NCBI GenBank assembly: GCA_028707415.1
Contig: JAQWBC010000034.1
Location: forward strand, 1 to 8,152
Origin: Candidatus Izemoplasmatales bacterium
Lineage (GTDB): Bacteria; Bacillota_I; Bacilli_A; Izemoplasmatales; Hujiaoplasmataceae
Direction of reading: 5' to 3'
DNA: 8,152 nt
Shown one piece after another: positions 1-6,522 of the stretch; positions within the stretch are counted from its first letter, which is position 1; the number at the start of each line of letters is the position of its first letter. The notes under the pieces were generated by a model that saw nothing but the letters and a program-made list of their open reading frames with translations, was not told the origin of the DNA and made no database searches. A program made the translations under genes and the position numbers.

Positions 1-1960
1 TTATCGGTTCGGGTTTGAATATGATTTGCAACTGATCTTGTTTCAACCAATAGATTACCGTTTTCGTTTCCAGAACGGTAACTTCAATATTTTGAATAAG
101 AAGTGGAACCGACTTAATATGAAACCCAGGATTTGCTTTTCTAATGGCAATCAAATGCATTAAATATAAAATATCGTCATAATTATCGTCGAGCCTTGCC
201 CAGTGAATTTGATTGATCTTATCGCCAGATAAATACGAATCTCGAATGCCTTGTTTGGTACGATAAAATTCCTGGCCAGCATGTAAAAAAGGTACTCCTT
301 GCGCCAAAATCGTGATGGAGTTGGCAAGTTTCTGTTGTTTTTTTACAAATTGCTCATTATTATTGATGGCCATTGCTTTGTCAAAAAACGTCTGATTATC
401 ATGACATTCAATATAATTAATCGATTGCGAATGATTGGCATACTTAAAATGATTCCTAGCGCTACCTAACAATAATTCTTTAACGATATCTGTGTTTGAT
501 GCATTTCCGGTCGAAAAGCCCTTATTCATAGATTCAAAGGAACTACCTTTAATTGTATCCCGAAAAGTGTCGTTGAAAAAAGCTATAGTATCGATTTTTT
601 CAAAGTTATCCGCGGATGCTAATCGATTGGCTAAATTCCCAGGATGCATTTTCCACCCTTCACCATAGACAATTATTTTCGGATTCAGTTCCAATAGTTT
701 TTTCTGGATTTCCTTCATTGTATCAATATCAATTAATCCCATCAAATCAAAGCGAAATCCATCGATTTTATAGGTCTTAGCCCACCATAAAACCGTGTCA
801 ATAACCAGTTTATGAATCATTTTTCTTTCTGTAGCAAGATCATTGAGACATCCAGAATAATCAGTAGCTATGCCCTGTTCATCGACACGAAAGGCATATC
901 CTGGAACCAGCTTTTCCAGATTAGAAGTTGTTCGATCAAACAAGTGGTTGCCGACAAAATCCATGACAACATTGATATTTTCGCGATGAAATTCATCGAT
1001 TGTTGCCCGTAATTCATTAATCCGAGAGTATGGATCGTTCGGGTTATTGGCATATGCTCCTGATGGAATCATCATCTGCCTAGGATTATATCCCCAGTTA
1101 TATTGCAATTTGGGATGAAATTCATCAACACCCGCAAAATCAAAGATTGGCATCAATTGAATGTGAGTTATGCCTAATTCTCGAAGATAATCAAATCCAG
1201 CACAATGACCTTTTGGCGTTTTAACACCTTTTTCGATTAGACCACTATAACGACTCCGGTTTAGAAAAGGGACTTGATTATCGCTTGTAAAATCACGGAC
1301 ATTTACTTCATATATAATCGCATCTAGTAGATTACCGGAAAAGGATGTTTTGTGAATCATTGGAACAAATTTAGTGTAATCAACGATGAAACCATATTCG
1401 GCATTTGCCGAGCAGGCGATGGCATATGGGTCGATAACGGTATGCTCTTGACCGTTTGTTTCGACAAAGTAACGGTACTTCGAACCTTCAAGATTACCCT
1501 CGACATGATTCTTCCACGTTCCCTGAGCAAAGTAAATCATCTCATAAGTGATTGATTCGTTGCCTTTACTTATGATTTCCAAAGCAATCCGGTGAGCGGT
1601 TGGTGCCCAGATGGTGAAATCAGAACCCGTAGGCAAATAAACAACACCTAAATCCGTACTATCATACGCATACATACTATCAAACCAACTCGTACGGACA
1701 ATTTTGCCAGTTTTCAATGCGCCTTTGTTTTCGTATTTATCAACAATGTAATAGCTCATTTCAAGACGAATTAAAGCCGAAAATGAAAATACTAACTTTT
1801 TTTCAAAAGGTAAAGTATCGCTTTCTTTGAGAAAAAGATTGATCTTTTCGTTATTACCAATTAACCAATACTCGTTTTCAGCAATATAATTAGTATTTGG
1901 TATAATAAGAGTTAGCGTATCAAAATCATCGAGATAAGGGTAAAAATAATCATTTATCAT
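1..1960 (-). CDS. pulA: Type I pullulanase (GH13 debranching enzyme), 3' end off the window
   Basis: Predicted to hydrolyse alpha-1,6 branch links in pullulan, glycogen or limit dextrins. There is no signal peptide, so it should act in the cytoplasm. 653 codons are visible without a stop; the family is often about 700 residues, so a short C-terminal part is missing. An N-terminal domain is followed by a CBM48-like stretch (FTIWAPTA, 115-122) and the GH13 barrel. The pullulanase hallmark is YNWGYNP at 287-293. Region I has D334 with N338-H339, region II GFRFD has the nucleophile D405, region III YGEGW has the acid/base E434, and region IV CHDN has D521, so the catalytic set is complete. Region I (MDFVGNH) and the hallmark (N for the usual D) differ slightly from the common forms. 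ATG at 1960 is the only sensible start: an in-frame TAG lies two codons upstream and GAGGGG precedes it by 13 bases. The start overlaps the end of the cca-type gene by 11 bases, implying co-transcription. Confidence 0.93.
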   Translation of the reverse strand, partial: MINDYFYPYLDDFDTLTLIIPNTNYIAENEYWLIGNNEKINLFLKESDTLPFEKKLVFSFSALIRLEMSYYIVDKYENKGALKTGKIVRTSWFDSMYAYDSTDLGVVYLPTGSDFTIWAPTAHRIALEIISKGNESITYEMIYFAQGTWKNHVEGNLEGSKYRYFVETNGQEHTVIDPYAIACSANAEYGFIVDYTKFVPMIHKTSFSGNLLDAIIYEVNVRDFTSDNQVPFLNRSRYSGLIEKGVKTPKGHCAGFDYLRELGITHIQLMPIFDFAGVDEFHPKLQYNWGYNPRQMMIPSGAYANNPNDPYSRINELRATIDEFHRENINVVMDFVGNHLFDRTTSNLEKLVPGYAFRVDEQGIATDYSGCLNDLATERKMIHKLVIDTVLWWAKTYKIDGFRFDLMGLIDIDTMKEIQKKLLELNPKIIVYGEGWKMHPGNLANRLASADNFEKIDTIAFFNDTFRDTIKGSSFESMNKGFSTGNASNTDIVKELLLGSARNHFKYANHSQSINYIECHDNQTFFDKAMAINNNEQFVKKQQKLANSITILAQGVPFLHAGQEFYRTKQGIRDSYLSGDKINQIHWARLDDNYDDILYLMHLIAIRKANPGFHIKSVPLLIQNIEVTVLETKTVIYWLKQDQLQIIFKPEPI

Positions 1961-3155
1961 GAGCTACCGCTTTCCCCTCAAACTTGGCAATCCAATCAAA
2001 AGCATATGTTCGCAATGCTTGGTATTCATTTGGTAACTGGTTGTTAATAACCATCAAAACTAAATCACTGATAATCTCACCAATAATCCTAGCATCCTTA
2101 ATGTTGGATGTTGTAATAATGTCTTGACCTTTGAATTTGAGGTCACAGACTTTATGAATTGGTAAATTTTTATCAATCTCTTGGATTAAAGCGTCATCAT
2201 CAAATCCCAAGCGAAGGATTTTTTGAATGCTATTAGCATATCGACATAAATCGGCCCCGTAAGCATACACTAATTCGACTTGGAAATGTTCATGTTCGGT
2301 CACTGTAACCAAATTGATTAACTTGGATATAATCAGGTGCTCTTTGTTGGAAAAGCGCCAGTAATCAGCGATTTCACCATCATTAAGATAAAAGCAAAGA
2401 GCATAGAATTGATAATGGTTAAATGGGTTTTTTGACAATGATCCAATTAGGGCGATTCCTTTAGTTAAGTCGGGAAAAACCAATGAAATATTGGCTGCAT
2501 CCATTAACTTAAAGGCTTTCGCTGAATACGGATTATTATTGATTGATTTAATCTCTTGCATAATTCGTTCTACAGAAATGGTTTTGAGCAAACCACAGTT
2601 GGCAACAAGGTGTTTCCATGTGCTATCTTCGATTTGGAAATCCAGTTTAGCCACGAATCGAAATGCCCTTAATATTCTCAGTGCATCTTCTTTAAAACGG
2701 ACATCAGGATTGCCTACTGCCCGGATGCGTTTTTGCTTAATATCGTTTATTCCTTCACAAAAATCAATTATTTTTCCGTCTTTATCCATCGCTAAAGCGT
2801 TGATGGTGAAATCACGACGGACTAAATCCTCGGCTAAAGTCTGAGAATAGATGACATTGGTTGGATGCCGATTATCTTGGTATTTTCCATCGGATCTAAA
2901 CGTTGTTACTTCAAAAGCAAAATCATGATAGACAATGGTAATTGTACCAAATTTCAAACCGGTTTCTTTCGTGTTTTCAAATAAAGCCATGACTTGGTCT
3001 GGAGTTGCCGACGATGCGATGTCAATATCTGATATCGGGATGCCAAGCAAAAAATCACGAACGAAGCCGCCGACAAAGTAAGCGTCATATCCGTGATCAT
3101 TAAGAATCGCAAGTAGCTCTTTCCCTAAAGATACATAATCTTTCACATAAGTCAC
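1950..3155 (-). CDS. cca: CCA-adding tRNA nucleotidyltransferase (class II, short bacterial type)
   Basis: Adds or repairs the CCA 3' end of tRNAs from CTP and ATP without a nucleic-acid template. The nucleotidyltransferase head shows VGGFVRD at 28-34 and the metal-binding pair D43/D45 in SDIDI. RRDFTINAL at 113-121 and EDALRILRAFRF at 156-167 are the class II base-recognition motifs, and SVERIMQEI at 194-202 follows. The length of about 400 residues fits the short bacterial CCA/poly(A) polymerase group. Poly(A) polymerase is the alternative, but no second such gene is visible and CCA activity is the usual role in low-GC Gram-positives. The boundary given uses GTG at 3155. A second GTG at 3146 (codon 4) lies 5 bases after GGTGA and matches the spacing of neighbouring genes, so the true start may be 3146. 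The gene is divergent from yigZ and its last codons overlap the pullulanase start. Confidence 0.93.
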   Translation of the reverse strand: MTYVKDYVSLGKELLAILNDHGYDAYFVGGFVRDFLLGIPISDIDIASSATPDQVMALFENTKETGLKFGTITIVYHDFAFEVTTFRSDGKYQDNRHPTNVIYSQTLAEDLVRRDFTINALAMDKDGKIIDFCEGINDIKQKRIRAVGNPDVRFKEDALRILRAFRFVAKLDFQIEDSTWKHLVANCGLLKTISVERIMQEIKSINNNPYSAKAFKLMDAANISLVFPDLTKGIALIGSLSKNPFNHYQFYALCFYLNDGEIADYWRFSNKEHLIISKLINLVTVTEHEHFQVELVYAYGADLCRYANSIQKILRLGFDDDALIQEIDKNLPIHKVCDLKFKGQDIITTSNIKDARIIGEIISDLVLMVINNQLPNEYQALRTYAFDWIAKFEGKAVAHDK

Positions 3156-3171
3156 CGTTCATATTATAACA
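3152..3171 (-). promoter_or_regulatory. Extended -10 promoter and Shine-Dalgarno for the cca operon
   Basis: On the minus strand TGTTATAAT (3171-3163) is a perfect extended -10 element. After 6 bases comes GGTGA (3156-3152), then 5 bases, then GTG at 3146. No good -35 is seen at 17 bases (TAGAAT at best), as is common with extended -10 promoters. Initiation 6-7 bases past the -10 would place +1 at about 3156, leaving almost no leader. It should drive both cca and pullulanase. Confidence 0.6.
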
Positions 3172-3209
3172 TGGGATTGGCATTTATTCTATCAAAATCA
3201 ATGGTTACA

Positions 3210-3229
3210 TGCTATAATTAATGCGGTGA
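3210..3229 (+). promoter_or_regulatory. Extended -10 promoter and Shine-Dalgarno for yigZ
   Basis: TGCTATAAT at 3210-3218 is an extended -10 element. GGTGA at 3225-3229 follows after 6 bases and is 4 bases from the ATG at 3234. No convincing -35 is present. The -10 element lies about 45 bases from the oppositely directed -10 of cca, so the two promoters share a short divergent control region. Confidence 0.6.
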
Positions 3230-3233
3230 TTTT

Positions 3234-3845
3234 ATGAACTCCATCCGTGAGATTGTCACATCTGAATGGTTTATTAACAAGTCCCGATTCATCGGGTTTT
3301 TGGCTCCCGTACAAACAATGACGGAAGTAATTGCTTTTGTAAATCAGCTCCGGGAGGAACACAACGATGCTTCCCATGTTTGTTTTGCCTGTATTCTGTC
3401 TTCTTTCGAAGTGGCAGAAAAAGCCATTGATGATGGTGAACCGGCAAAAACAGCGGGTTTGCCAATGTTAGAAATTTTAAAAAAAAGGCAACTAACAGAC
3501 ATAGTAGCAGTTGTCGTTCGCTATTTTGGCGGTATCAAGCTAGGGGCTGGGGGATTAATTAGGGCTTATGCAAAAACAGTGCGTATTTGTGTTGATAAAG
3601 CCAATTTAACCAATCCTTCCATTTACGATGAATGCCGTTTAGAAATCGAGATTGAATCTTCAGGAGCTATCGGCTCTTACTTGCGTTCAGTTGCGGATTT
3701 AACTCATGAATCATATGCAGAAAAAGCTGTATATCTGTTTTTATGCCCAAAAGATAAGACTAATCATATTTCTGAAGAAATCAAAAAACGGATGGCTTCC
3801 GACCAGCAAGTCGAAATCATCCGTTCCATAGTTCGATATCTTTAA
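3234..3845 (+). CDS. yigZ: YigZ/YvyE family protein (IMPACT, UPF0029)
   Basis: A cytoplasmic protein of the IMPACT family. The eukaryotic relative acts in Gcn2/translation control; the bacterial role is not settled, so only family membership is claimed. Family motifs are clear: KSRFIGFLAPV at 16-26, ASHVCFACIL at 46-55, DDGEPAKTAG at 66-75 (usually DDGEPSGTAG) and the signature VVVRYFGGIKLGAGGLIRAY at 93-112. A C-terminal ferredoxin-like domain should follow from about residue 135. The 203-residue length is normal. ATG is chosen because GGTGA sits 4 bases before it. It is transcribed alone, divergent from cca, and its TAA directly abuts the stop codon of the convergent DUF1146 gene, with no intergenic base. 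Confidence 0.93.
   Translation: MNSIREIVTSEWFINKSRFIGFLAPVQTMTEVIAFVNQLREEHNDASHVCFACILSSFEVAEKAIDDGEPAKTAGLPMLEILKKRQLTDIVAVVVRYFGGIKLGAGGLIRAYAKTVRICVDKANLTNPSIYDECRLEIEIESSGAIGSYLRSVADLTHESYAEKAVYLFLCPKDKTNHISEEIKKRMASDQQVEIIRSIVRYL
3783..3825 (-). terminator. Intrinsic terminator of the NusG_II-DUF1146 transcript, inside the 3' end of yigZ
   Basis: Read on the minus strand: AACGGATG, a 4-base bulge side, CGAC, loop TTGCTG, GTCG, a 5-base bulge side, CATCCGTT, then more T residues (six T in a row in all). The outer stem is 8 perfect pairs and the inner stem 4. It starts about 20 bases after the DUF1146 stop codon and lies wholly in the coding region of the convergent yigZ gene. On the plus strand no T-run follows, so it should work in one direction only. 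Confidence 0.6.
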
Positions 3846-4064
3846 TTAAAATATACTATATACATGTTCAATAAGTGAAACTAGTACATCAATGAAGAAA
3901 TAACCCATAATCACCGATAAAATCATGACAATTAGGCGAATTTGTTCACTGGAGTTGGCTTTAAACAGTCGAGAAAAATCGACTGCTTGCAGTGCCCGGA
4001 ACACAAAAGGCGTCGAAACAAAAAACAACACAATCCTTAAAATCGGAAAGACATAGTCGGCCAT
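3846..4064 (-). CDS. DUF1146 (YwzB-like) small membrane protein
   Basis: A 72-residue protein of unknown function matching the DUF1146/YwzB family known from Firmicutes. Two membrane segments are predicted, at about residues 6-24 and 42-66. Between them is a conserved-looking loop, FRALQAVDFSRLFK (22-35), that carries the family's aromatic/LQ..DF pattern, and the second helix has the GYFFIDVLVSL ending typical of the family. The ATG at 4064 overlaps the TAA of the upstream NusG_II gene by one base, with GGAG 10 bases upstream, so the two are translationally adjacent and belong to one operon. The stop abuts the yigZ stop within the palindrome TTTAATTAAA. No enzymatic residues are evident. A helper for a membrane complex is conceivable, but the sequence does not show it. 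Confidence 0.8.
   Translation of the reverse strand: MADYVFPILRIVLFFVSTPFVFRALQAVDFSRLFKANSSEQIRLIVMILSVIMGYFFIDVLVSLIEHVYSIF
3966..3985. repeat. Perfect 7-bp inverted repeat within the DUF1146 gene
   Basis: CAGTCGA and TCGACTG flank a 6-base loop (GAAAAA on the plus strand). The position encodes the loop between the two membrane helices. No T-run follows on the plus strand and only TTT follows on the minus strand, so a terminator role is doubtful. It may slow read-through from yigZ or be chance. Confidence 0.3.
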
Positions 4065-4573
4065 TATGACAACACTCCATCTGGGATGAATTCGGAATCC
4101 ATATTTTCAATGACAACGGTGATGACCAATTCGTTTGGAAGGCAAATTAACGGTTTCAAACTAGAATTTGTTGGGCCTTGAAGCTCGCAGATATCACGGG
4201 GACTTTCCTGATACAAGACCTCAATTGTTGCGTTATTCCGATCGACATATAATTTAACGCGAGGAACATCAATATTATTATCAAGATTATCAACAGTAAT
4301 TGTCGTGGTCCCGGGAACATAAAAATACCCTGAAGCGGCATAAGTAATAATGATTTCATCTTGATACTCAGTATCATAGACAATGTACTTCGATGGGTCG
4401 TGCAAGTTAATTGTCAAGATTAATTCATCTTTATAAAACACTTTGGCAAATGCTGTTTCCGAGGCCTTGGAATCTTCTATCAATTTGATTCCGATTAATA
4501 GCCCAATGCCAATCAGTAACAGACTACCAATAAAGATATAGTCGATTTTTTTGATGGTAAGATCCCCTTTCAT
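4064..4573 (-). CDS. NusG domain II-containing membrane-anchored protein
   Basis: A single N-terminal membrane helix (about 12-31, after KK at 8-9) anchors an extracytoplasmic beta-rich domain of the NusG_II (DUF1312) type. Family features include A-K-V-F-Y-K-D-E-L near 43-51, beta strands across 70-120, and the C-terminal pattern SPRDICELQG at 124-133 followed by LICLPNELVITVVI at 142-155. The cysteines C129 and C144 are the pair usual in this family. It is not the transcription factor NusG. Such proteins occur beside Gx transporters, ApbE and FMN-binding proteins, including, as I recall, flavin-based electron-transfer loci (eet genes) of Firmicutes; the biochemical role is unknown. The ATG start is the only one upstream of the helix, but no Shine-Dalgarno precedes it, unlike its neighbours. 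It is the first gene of a pair with DUF1146 and divergent from apbE. Confidence 0.85.
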   Translation of the reverse strand: MKGDLTIKKIDYIFIGSLLLIGIGLLIGIKLIEDSKASETAFAKVFYKDELILTINLHDPSKYIVYDTEYQDEIIITYAASGYFYVPGTTTITVDNLDNNIDVPRVKLYVDRNNATIEVLYQESPRDICELQGPTNSSLKPLICLPNELVITVVIENMDSEFIPDGVLS

Positions 4574-4590
4574 TTAAATATACAATATTT

Positions 4591-4619
4591 ATTATACTCG
4601 ATTTTTCGTAAAAACTCAA
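4591..4619 (-). promoter_or_regulatory. Probable sigma-A-type promoter for the NusG_II-DUF1146 operon
   Basis: On the minus strand TTGAGT (4619-4614) and TATAAT (4596-4591) are separated by exactly 17 bases. Initiation at about 4584 would leave a leader of roughly 11 A/T-rich bases before ATG 4573, with no GGTGA or other Shine-Dalgarno. It is divergent from the apbE promoter. Confidence 0.5.
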
Positions 4620-4640
4620 TTCAACTATTGATGCATCTAA

Positions 4641-4682
4641 TTAACTGATTTCCAATATTCTGTTATAATTATCATAAGGTGA
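4641..4682 (+). promoter_or_regulatory. Promoter and Shine-Dalgarno for apbE
   Basis: TTAACT at 4641-4646, a 17-base spacer, then TATAAT at 4664-4669 preceded by TG (extended -10). The Shine-Dalgarno AAGGTGA lies at 4676-4682 and ATG at 4687 follows after 4 bases. Expected initiation near 4676 gives a leader of about 10 bases, too short for any riboswitch. Confidence 0.65.
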
Positions 4683-4686
4683 TGAC

Positions 4687-5970
4687 ATGAAAAAAAGCTT
4701 GATTGCATTTCTATTAGGTTCACTGATATGGACGATGGTCGGTTGTGGGCAAACGTCAACTACTGTCGCCACTAACCCATCTTTAGTTAATCCCAATGAC
4801 AATTATTGCACATTGAATATTTCGGGGGCCTATGTTTGTTCCAAGTCATGGACATCATATTTCAATACCACAATTTCTTTGACTTTATATTATACGGGAA
4901 TCCCCGAATATGATATATTGACTGTTTTCAATTCCGTAGACTCCGTTTTAGATCACTATCATAGTCTGTTCGATAAATATCATACCTATCCTGATATTGA
5001 AAACATTTATACGATTAATCGGGATTCTAGCATTCCCGACGGTGATGTTTACGGGACAAAGAATATTGATGAAGATTTGTTTTCCGCACTAATTTTCGCC
5101 TTGCGTGTCGAATCCGAAATCACTTCTGATGCTTCAAGTGACGTTCAGTTGTTTAATATCGCTCTATCCCCGGTTTTATCACTTTGGCATAATGCGAGAG
5201 CTAGTTTTGCTTGCTCAACATCAGACTTTAATTACTCGGTATGTCCTTTGCCTGCTACTGAATTGATTGATGCGACTTACAATATTGATCCCGATGACAT
5301 TATCCTCGATGTGACGAACTCCTCTATAAGTTTTGCCAAAACTGGAATGGGAATCGATCTTGGTGGCTTTGGAAAAGGATATGTATCCGAAGTAATTTGT
5401 GATATGCTCGATGCTCAAAGCATTGTCTATCTTCTTAACTCTGGAAACTCCAATATTAAAGCCGGAGGCTCTAATCCTAATCGCGCAGATGGAAGTTTCT
5501 ATATTGCCATGACCGAACCATCGTTTGCGTCATCTCTCTTTTCTTCATATTATGCCTACTTGCGAATCATGGCCGGGTCTTCCGTCGTCACCAGCGGTTC
5601 CTATCAAAATTTCTTTGTCGGACAAACAGATAACATAGTTTATCATCACATTATTAATCCCTCGACCTATCGTCCCGGTGGTGATCAGATTACTTTGAGC
5701 GTTGATGACGGTAACAACCTGATAATCAGCCCGACCGATGCTCTGTTATCAGTCACTATCATCTGCGAAAGTGGGGATTCAGGCGACATCTATTCGACTA
5801 CTTTGTTTCTGATGACTTATCTAGATGGTCTAGCTCTTATTAATGCGACACCAGGTTACGAGGCTATTTGGTATTTCGCTGATGGCAGTTTTCAGTTATC
5901 TTCTGGGCTTGAAGAATCAGAAATTGAAGTCAGTTCAGGCGTCTTTAAACCATTAATCACTGTTAAATAA
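4687..5970 (+). CDS. apbE: FAD:protein FMN transferase, ApbE family lipoprotein
   Basis: ApbE enzymes cleave FAD and attach FMN through a phosphoester bond to Ser/Thr of exported redox proteins, using a divalent metal. An N-terminal lipoprotein signal ends at MVGC, giving lipid-bearing C20 and anchoring outside the membrane. Core motifs: the substrate-binding N-terminal half (VDSVLDHYHSLFDKY, 84-98), GMGIDLGGFGKGYV at 220-233, TSGSYQ at 302-307, HHIINPST at 320-327, and GDIYSTTL at 366-373, standing where many members have ADALSTAL. At 427 residues it is longer than many ApbE proteins, with an added stretch around 168-215. Cysteines occur as 10-spaced pairs (41/51 and 176/186). The start is fixed by AAGGTGA 4 bases before ATG. 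It is monocistronic, divergent from the NusG_II gene and convergent with the Gx transporter gene. No FMN acceptor protein is seen nearby. Family assignment is strong; activity is inferred. Confidence 0.92.
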   Translation: MKKSLIAFLLGSLIWTMVGCGQTSTTVATNPSLVNPNDNYCTLNISGAYVCSKSWTSYFNTTISLTLYYTGIPEYDILTVFNSVDSVLDHYHSLFDKYHTYPDIENIYTINRDSSIPDGDVYGTKNIDEDLFSALIFALRVESEITSDASSDVQLFNIALSPVLSLWHNARASFACSTSDFNYSVCPLPATELIDATYNIDPDDIILDVTNSSISFAKTGMGIDLGGFGKGYVSEVICDMLDAQSIVYLLNSGNSNIKAGGSNPNRADGSFYIAMTEPSFASSLFSSYYAYLRIMAGSSVVTSGSYQNFFVGQTDNIVYHHIINPSTYRPGGDQITLSVDDGNNLIISPTDALLSVTIICESGDSGDIYSTTLFLMTYLDGLALINATPGYEAIWYFADGSFQLSSGLEESEIEVSSGVFKPLITVK

Positions 5971-5972
5971 CC

Positions 5973-6004
5973 AAAGCGAGTCCTGATTTAGAACTCGCTT
6001 TTTT
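5973..6004 (+). terminator. Intrinsic terminator after apbE
   Basis: AAAGCGAGT (5973-5981) pairs perfectly over 9 bp with ACTCGCTTT (5993-6001) around an 11-base loop. The stem runs directly into a T-run (5999-6004). It begins 2 bases after the apbE stop. On the minus strand the stem is followed by GG and then a poor T-rich stretch, so it would serve the convergent Gx gene less well. Confidence 0.85.
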
Positions 6005-6008
6005 AAAA

Positions 6009-6518
6009 TTATTTTTCATCGAAATTAATCATTTTATCAAATACATGTGTCATCTTCTTGGCAATCAATCCAGTAAAAATCCCTGTTGGAACACTAATAA
6101 CCATCATGTAAGGTAAATAGTAAAGCAATGCTTCCGTCTTTAAAATAATGATTGCCATCGCAATCTGTCCAATCATATGAAACAATGCTCCTGCAACCGA
6201 AACAGATATAATTGAAAATCGTTTGCTTTTTTGAAAAATAACCATCACGCTAAAAGCTAAAATACCCCCCGCAAAACTCATGAGTGGCGCTGGCATCGCA
6301 GAATATAAAAGGGCAACTAATCCGATTCGCAGCACCAAAACAAATAAAGCATCTTTCCATCCATAAATATATAAAATTACCAGAGTAACGATGTTAGCTA
6401 ATCCTAATTTGACGCCCGGGATAATGAATAAAAAAGTCGAAATTTGTGCTTCGACAATAGATACTACGATACTGATCGCAACCATAATGCCCAAGAAAAC
6501 AATTTTTCGTAGTTTCAT
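6009..6518 (-). CDS. Gx transporter family membrane protein (Hpre_diP_synt_I, PF07456-like)
   Basis: A 169-residue integral membrane protein with about five or six hydrophobic helices. Family signatures are PGVKLGLANIVTL at 34-46, SFAGGILAFSVM at 81-92 and GALFHMIGQ at 110-118 (HNIGQ in many members). The family was once labelled heptaprenyl diphosphate synthase component I, but it resembles small ECF S-component-like transporters; the substrate is unknown. Its recurrent partners are NusG_II proteins, FMN-binding proteins and ApbE, all pointing to flavin or quinone-linked redox. Here the NusG_II and ApbE genes lie 1.5-2.5 kb away on separate transcripts. ATG 6518 is preceded at 4 bases by GGTGA. 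The gene has its own promoter and is not in an operon with the PadR group, from which a terminator separates it. Confidence 0.88.
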   Translation of the reverse strand: MKLRKIVFLGIMVAISIVVSIVEAQISTFLFIIPGVKLGLANIVTLVILYIYGWKDALFVLVLRIGLVALLYSAMPAPLMSFAGGILAFSVMVIFQKSKRFSIISVSVAGALFHMIGQIAMAIIILKTEALLYYLPYMMVISVPTGIFTGLIAKKMTHVFDKMINFDEK

Positions 6519-6522
6519 TGTT

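Noticed and set aside
812..1555. Several short open frames on both strands
   Set aside because: All lie inside the pullulanase gene in other frames and show no motifs.
1951..1953. ATGA overlap with the cca stop as pullulanase start
   Set aside because: The frame from ATG 1953 closes after 13 codons; ATG 1960 opens the long pullulanase frame.
2491..2844. 117-codon open frame on the plus strand
   Set aside because: It is antisense to the well-supported nucleotidyltransferase and has no family features or ribosome site.
4156..4383. 75-codon hydrophobic frame on the minus strand
   Set aside because: It is an out-of-frame shadow of the NusG_II coding region; no Shine-Dalgarno, no family match.
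4064..4573. NusG_II protein as the FMN acceptor for ApbE
   Set aside because: No S/T-G-A-T-like flavinylation motif is present; the nearest string is AASGYF.
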